This document shows positions 15,867 through 18,556 of a stretch of DNA of 18,556 nucleotides, in pieces. Position 1 is the stretch's first letter. Each line of letters opens with the position of its first letter. The position numbers and the translations under genes were made by a program. A model generated the notes under the pieces. The model saw only the letters and a program-made list of their open reading frames with translations, searched no databases and was not told the origin of the DNA. Source of the DNA: DASYXT01 sp035934555 (GTDB lineage: Bacteria; Verrucomicrobiota; Verrucomicrobiia; Limisphaerales; UBA8199); the NCBI GenBank assembly GCA_035934555.1, contig DASYXT010000130.1, positions 1 through 18,556 on the forward strand, given 5' to 3'.

Positions 15867-17845
15867 ATATGAGCACCTTCACTGCGATTCTGGGGGCGGT
15901 ATTCGATTGGACTTGGCGCACGTCCCTGCAGGCTTCCGTCCTCATCCTTCTCGTATGGGTCATACAGAGGCTTCTACGGCGTTGGCTGACGCCGCGTCTC
16001 CGGTATGCGCTGAGTCTGTTGGTTCTTTGTCGACTGTTGCTGCCAGCCGCACCGCCGAGTTCGTTTAGTGTTGAGAACCTGCTAACGCCGGTTCCTCAAC
16101 CGCCCCCGTTGTTCCCATTTGCAACACTCCCTGCTGGGGCGACTCGTGAACCGGTAGTTTTGGTCCGTAATCATGCTGTATCTCCGGGATCAGCACTGTG
16201 CGCCACTTGGCTTTGTGGCCTGTTGGTCCTGGGCGGTCTGGCTGCTTGGCGCTACTGCCAGTGGAATCGGACAATTCGCACGGCACGATCGGTTTCGGAC
16301 GCACGTTTGCTTAAGATCCTCGAGGATGTTCGGCAGGAGGTGGGGATTAATCGGCCAGTGTCTCTCGCCTCAATCCACCACCTTGGCAGTCCGGCCGTGT
16401 TCGGGCTTTGGCGGATCCATCTGCTTCTGCCCGAAACCAGCCTTAAATTCTTGAGCGACCAGGAATGGCGCCTGGTTTTCCTGCACGAAATGACCCACAT
16501 CCGCAACTACGACACGGTGCTGAATAACATTTTGATCGCAGTGCAATTCCTTCACTGGTTTAACCCCCTGGTATGGGTCGCGCTGCAACGGCTTCGAGCG
16601 GACCGTGAGCTAGTGTGCGATGCCATCGTAGTTGAACGGCTTAAGACCGGCGAACGGCTTGGCTATGCCCAAGTTCTTCTCAGGCTTGCGGAAGCCATTT
16701 CTGATGGAGCTCGGGCATTTCCCAGCGCCGTTCCGGTCGTTAGCCGAGTGAGTGAAATCAAGACCAGGGTGAGTATGATCAAGCACCATCGACGATCCAG
16801 CCACATTGCGCGCGCGGTGACCATAGCCTGTATTTTGCTGCTCGGTTGTCTCACGTTCACCAGGGCTCAAGAAGGAGAAGCGTCAACGGAGGGCATGGCG
16901 ACCAGTTTACCCGACAGGAGCCAGCGCGACATCGAATGGGATCTGATTAGACACGAGTTTAAAACGGCTGGGTATAACTTGCCAGAAAACGTGCTCGATG
17001 ATTTGGTGCAGGAAACAATCAGAAGTGAATTTGGGAACCGGGCCACCTTGACCAGAACGCTCCAAGATCGGGGCATGACTTACGAGGAATTCCGAGAGCA
17101 GATTAAGGAGAGATTCATCAAAGCAAACCTCAGGGCTCAACTCCCGGTCACAAATACTGGTGCAAGCGCGGGAGAAACGAACGGCATCGTGACCGTGAGC
17201 GGCACAAACGGGGTTCTGGTTACATACGGACGGTCATCGATAAGGGCGGACCGCGTGACTGTGTATCCAGAACAAGCCAGGATCGTTGCCGACGGGCACG
17301 TTATTATTGACCAAAGGGAAAAGGACCGCAGCGGCGATTATCTCGCCTTGAACGGCGGGACGAATCAAGGGCATTGGCAGCAAAAGGTGGACGCAATTGA
17401 AGTCAGGTACCTGGGCCCGCAGTCCGTTAAAGAGACGGAAGTCCGCCGGCGAATCCGTGCTCGGGTCGGCAAGCCCTTCAACACGGTCGATATCGATGAC
17501 GACGTTCGAAGTCTTTATGCAACCGGACTGTTCTACAACGTTCACGTTTCAACCGAGTTCTCACCAAAAGGGGTGGACCTCGTCTACAACGTTCAATGCA
17601 ATCCGCGAATTGCAGAGCTGAAATTCACCGGCAATTCCAGATTGAGTGATGCGCAGCTCCGGAAACTCATCCGCTCCAAAGTCGGCGACGTATTCAATGA
17701 GAGGCAGACCTTTTCGGACGCCCAAGCGATCCAGAAGGCGTATGCGAACGCCGGATTTAAAGGCACTGAGGTCAAATATTCGTACGACGTGGATCAGCCA
17801 ACCGGCAAAGCATCAGTAAATTTTCAGATCACAGAGAAGAACTGA
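15863..17845 (+). CDS. BlaR1-type M56 membrane metalloprotease with SurA-N-like, LptA-like and two POTRA domains
   Basis: 660 residues. The N-terminal half is a typical M56 membrane protease: hydrophobic segments near 21-37, 48-62, 110-129, 219-238 and 317-334; zinc motif HEMTH (208-212) and downstream glutamate in ADRELVCD (Glu249). After the last helix, where BlaR1 has its penicillin-binding sensor, there is no such domain. Instead 353-425 (DLIRHEF...LPENVLDDLV...FGNRATLTRTL...MTYEEFREQIKERFI) resembles the SurA N-terminal chaperone fold without a PPIase domain. Residues 441-499 (SIRADRVTVYPEQARIVADG) resemble OstA/LptA. Residues 507-580 and 581-658 are two POTRA domains like those of BamA (VRRRIRARVGKPFN...LYATGLFYNV; LKFTGNSRLSDAQLRKLIRSKVGD...YANAGFKGTEV). 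Family topology puts this tail outside the inner membrane. Inference: it senses an envelope-assembly client or partner and relieves BlaI repression. It is translationally coupled to the repressor gene. The M56 call is firm; SurA-N and LptA are by eye only. Confidence 0.88.
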   Translation: MNMSTFTAILGAVFDWTWRTSLQASVLILLVWVIQRLLRRWLTPRLRYALSLLVLCRLLLPAAPPSSFSVENLLTPVPQPPPLFPFATLPAGATREPVVLVRNHAVSPGSALCATWLCGLLVLGGLAAWRYCQWNRTIRTARSVSDARLLKILEDVRQEVGINRPVSLASIHHLGSPAVFGLWRIHLLLPETSLKFLSDQEWRLVFLHEMTHIRNYDTVLNNILIAVQFLHWFNPLVWVALQRLRADRELVCDAIVVERLKTGERLGYAQVLLRLAEAISDGARAFPSAVPVVSRVSEIKTRVSMIKHHRRSSHIARAVTIACILLLGCLTFTRAQEGEASTEGMATSLPDRSQRDIEWDLIRHEFKTAGYNLPENVLDDLVQETIRSEFGNRATLTRTLQDRGMTYEEFREQIKERFIKANLRAQLPVTNTGASAGETNGIVTVSGTNGVLVTYGRSSIRADRVTVYPEQARIVADGHVIIDQREKDRSGDYLALNGGTNQGHWQQKVDAIEVRYLGPQSVKETEVRRRIRARVGKPFNTVDIDDDVRSLYATGLFYNVHVSTEFSPKGVDLVYNVQCNPRIAELKFTGNSRLSDAQLRKLIRSKVGDVFNERQTFSDAQAIQKAYANAGFKGTEVKYSYDVDQPTGKASVNFQITEKN

Positions 17846-18352
17846 GGCCGTTATTGAAGCAACGGTTTCCAGGCCCATTTGCCCCATCGGGCTCGCCGCA
17901 GCCAAATAGAAGCCAAAGCTACTCCACGGGTACGCCAGTAAACGCTCCTCGGGCCTGAGCAAGCCCGCCCGGGCCGGGTTCAGATGGACGTAGTCACAGG
18001 CGCTGCGCAGGTAGCCGTTGCCGCTGCCTTCAACCAGTTGCGCTTTGTAGCGCCCGCTCAGAACATGGCCAATGAGCTTATGGCGGTGGTTGAGCCGGAT
18101 GGTGTAGGCGCTCTGCAGCCAAGCCATGCCCGCCACCAGGTTCGCGTTGGGCGTCTCCACCACCAGGTGGTAGTGGTTGGTCATTAGGCAATAGGCATGC
18201 ACCTGCCAACTGGTTTTCTGGCAGGCTTCCGCCAACGTTTTGAGAAAATCCTGCCGATCCACGTCGTCCAGATAGATGTCTTGCCGCCGATTGCCACGGC
18301 TCATGACGTGGTACATGGCTCCAGGGTACTCAACGCGCACCTGCCGCGGCAT
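17813..18352 (-). CDS. RAYT-type (Y1/HUH) REP-associated tyrosine transposase, possibly 3'-truncated
   Basis: 179 residues from the ATG at 18352; an in-frame TTG at 18388 would add 12. The start MPRQVRVEYPGAMYHVMSRGN is typical of the Y1_Tnp/RAYT family. NHYHLVVE (59-66) carries the HUH metal-binding pair His60/His62; the catalytic tyrosine is probably Tyr121 in DYVHLNPARAG; PWSS follows at 142-145. These enzymes nick and move or spread single-stranded palindromic REP elements. After FYLAAASP the sequence loses family character, and the frame runs 33 bases into the 3' end of the convergent M56 gene. Many verrucomicrobial relatives continue with a basic DNA-binding region, so this copy may have lost its C-terminus; short RAYTs of about 165 residues do exist, so activity is not excluded. 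Confidence 0.85.
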   Translation of the reverse strand: MPRQVRVEYPGAMYHVMSRGNRRQDIYLDDVDRQDFLKTLAEACQKTSWQVHAYCLMTNHYHLVVETPNANLVAGMAWLQSAYTIRLNHRHKLIGHVLSGRYKAQLVEGSGNGYLRSACDYVHLNPARAGLLRPEERLLAYPWSSFGFYLAAASPMGQMGLETVASITASVLLCDLKIY

Positions 18353-18556
18353 GGGCTGATTCTGCCAGGGCTGCCCCCTCAATGTCAAGACCGCTCAATC
18401 GGCTGCGATCGAAGTATATGGTCGAGTCAGAACTCTGGTAGCCATTTTGGTTTAGAGACAGTTACGAGGCTGAGCGCTTTTTTTCCGCCCTGAGCGGACA
18501 TGAAATCGTAAAAGCCGCTCATGCTGGCCCGGCGTCGATCCCTGCAGTGCCTAATC
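18353..18556. other. RAYT 5' flank with possible REP-like palindromes
   Basis: No gene is seen in these 204 bases. Directly upstream of the transposase (minus-strand sense) lies the word TCTTGACATTGAGGGGGC, complement of 18374-18391. CCGCTCA occurs at 18391-18397 and 18515-18521; the latter pairs perfectly with TGAGCGG (18491-18497) across a 17-base loop. TGAGCGC also occurs at 18471-18477, exactly 20 bases before TGAGCGG. A seven-base T run (18478-18484) lies between these two. RAYT genes are commonly flanked by their own palindromic substrates, and these arms are the best candidates. Confidence 0.45.
18491..18521. repeat. 7-bp perfect inverted repeat TGAGCGG / CCGCTCA
   Basis: Arms at 18491-18497 and 18515-18521 enclose 17 bases. 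The right arm word CCGCTCA recurs 124 bases upstream at 18391-18397, next to the transposase gene. This could be a RAYT substrate hairpin; the arms are short, so chance is possible. Confidence 0.4.

Noticed and set aside
15863..17845. Interpretation as a beta-lactam sensor (true BlaR1)
   Set aside because: No penicillin-binding domain or SxxK motif follows the last membrane helix, and no beta-lactamase gene is near.
17848..17865. Terminator between the M56 gene and the RAYT gene (CCGTT/AACGG)
   Set aside because: The 5-bp stem has an 8-base loop, and only three T residues follow before CC; too weak to call.
548..18419. Shared word GATCGAAGTATA near both ends of the window
   Set aside because: An exact 12-base match between two sites in 18.5 kb is near chance level; flanking bases do not extend it.

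Overview
The window (moderately GC-rich, tightly packed) looks like a chromosomal segment of a Verrucomicrobiota bacterium, probably of the Pedosphaera/Limisphaerales type. This assignment rests on family knowledge, not on a search. The pointers are four secreted proteins built from GloVer repeats (TIGR03803, first described in Gloeobacter and Verrucomicrobia), a recurrent C-terminal SWxTN...FFRLxK domain, a BspA-type leucine-rich repeat array, a BlaI/M56 regulator pair and a RAYT transposase. No rRNA, tRNA or CRISPR array was seen.

Layout. 1-761 is a non-coding leader with a 10-bp tandem repeat and several inverted repeats. 762-8162 encodes a secreted giant of about 2466 residues: N-terminal module, beta-helix, TSP3-like calcium motif, CelD_N Ig-like domain, divergent and heavily inserted GH9 domain, Ig-like segment, LamG domain. 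Its stop codon overlaps the next start (ATGA). That begins a run of four GloVer paralogues, all on the plus strand: 8159-9445, 9462-10901, 11017-13761 (with twelve LRR_5 units added) and 13917-15314. Each carries seven recognisable GloVer repeats, which suggests a seven-bladed propeller. The first three genes are very likely one transcript; the last two follow after gaps of 115 and 155 bases that contain short dispersed repeats.

15417-17845 is a separate autoregulated unit. A promoter with BlaI-type operators precedes a BlaI/MecI repressor, whose stop overlaps the start of an M56 (BlaR1-type) membrane metalloprotease. That protein has no penicillin-binding sensor domain. After its last membrane helix it carries a SurA-N-like helical segment, an OstA/LptA-like strand segment and two BamA-type POTRA domains. 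It therefore looks like a BlaR1 chassis rebuilt from outer-membrane-assembly parts, possibly a sensor of envelope-biogenesis stress. I judge it the most interesting object in the window.

The right end holds a minus-strand RAYT-type (Y1/HUH) transposase whose reading frame runs into the 3' end of the M56 gene, followed by inverted repeats that may be its cognate palindromic elements. Words similar to the one just upstream of the RAYT also occur after two GloVer genes.
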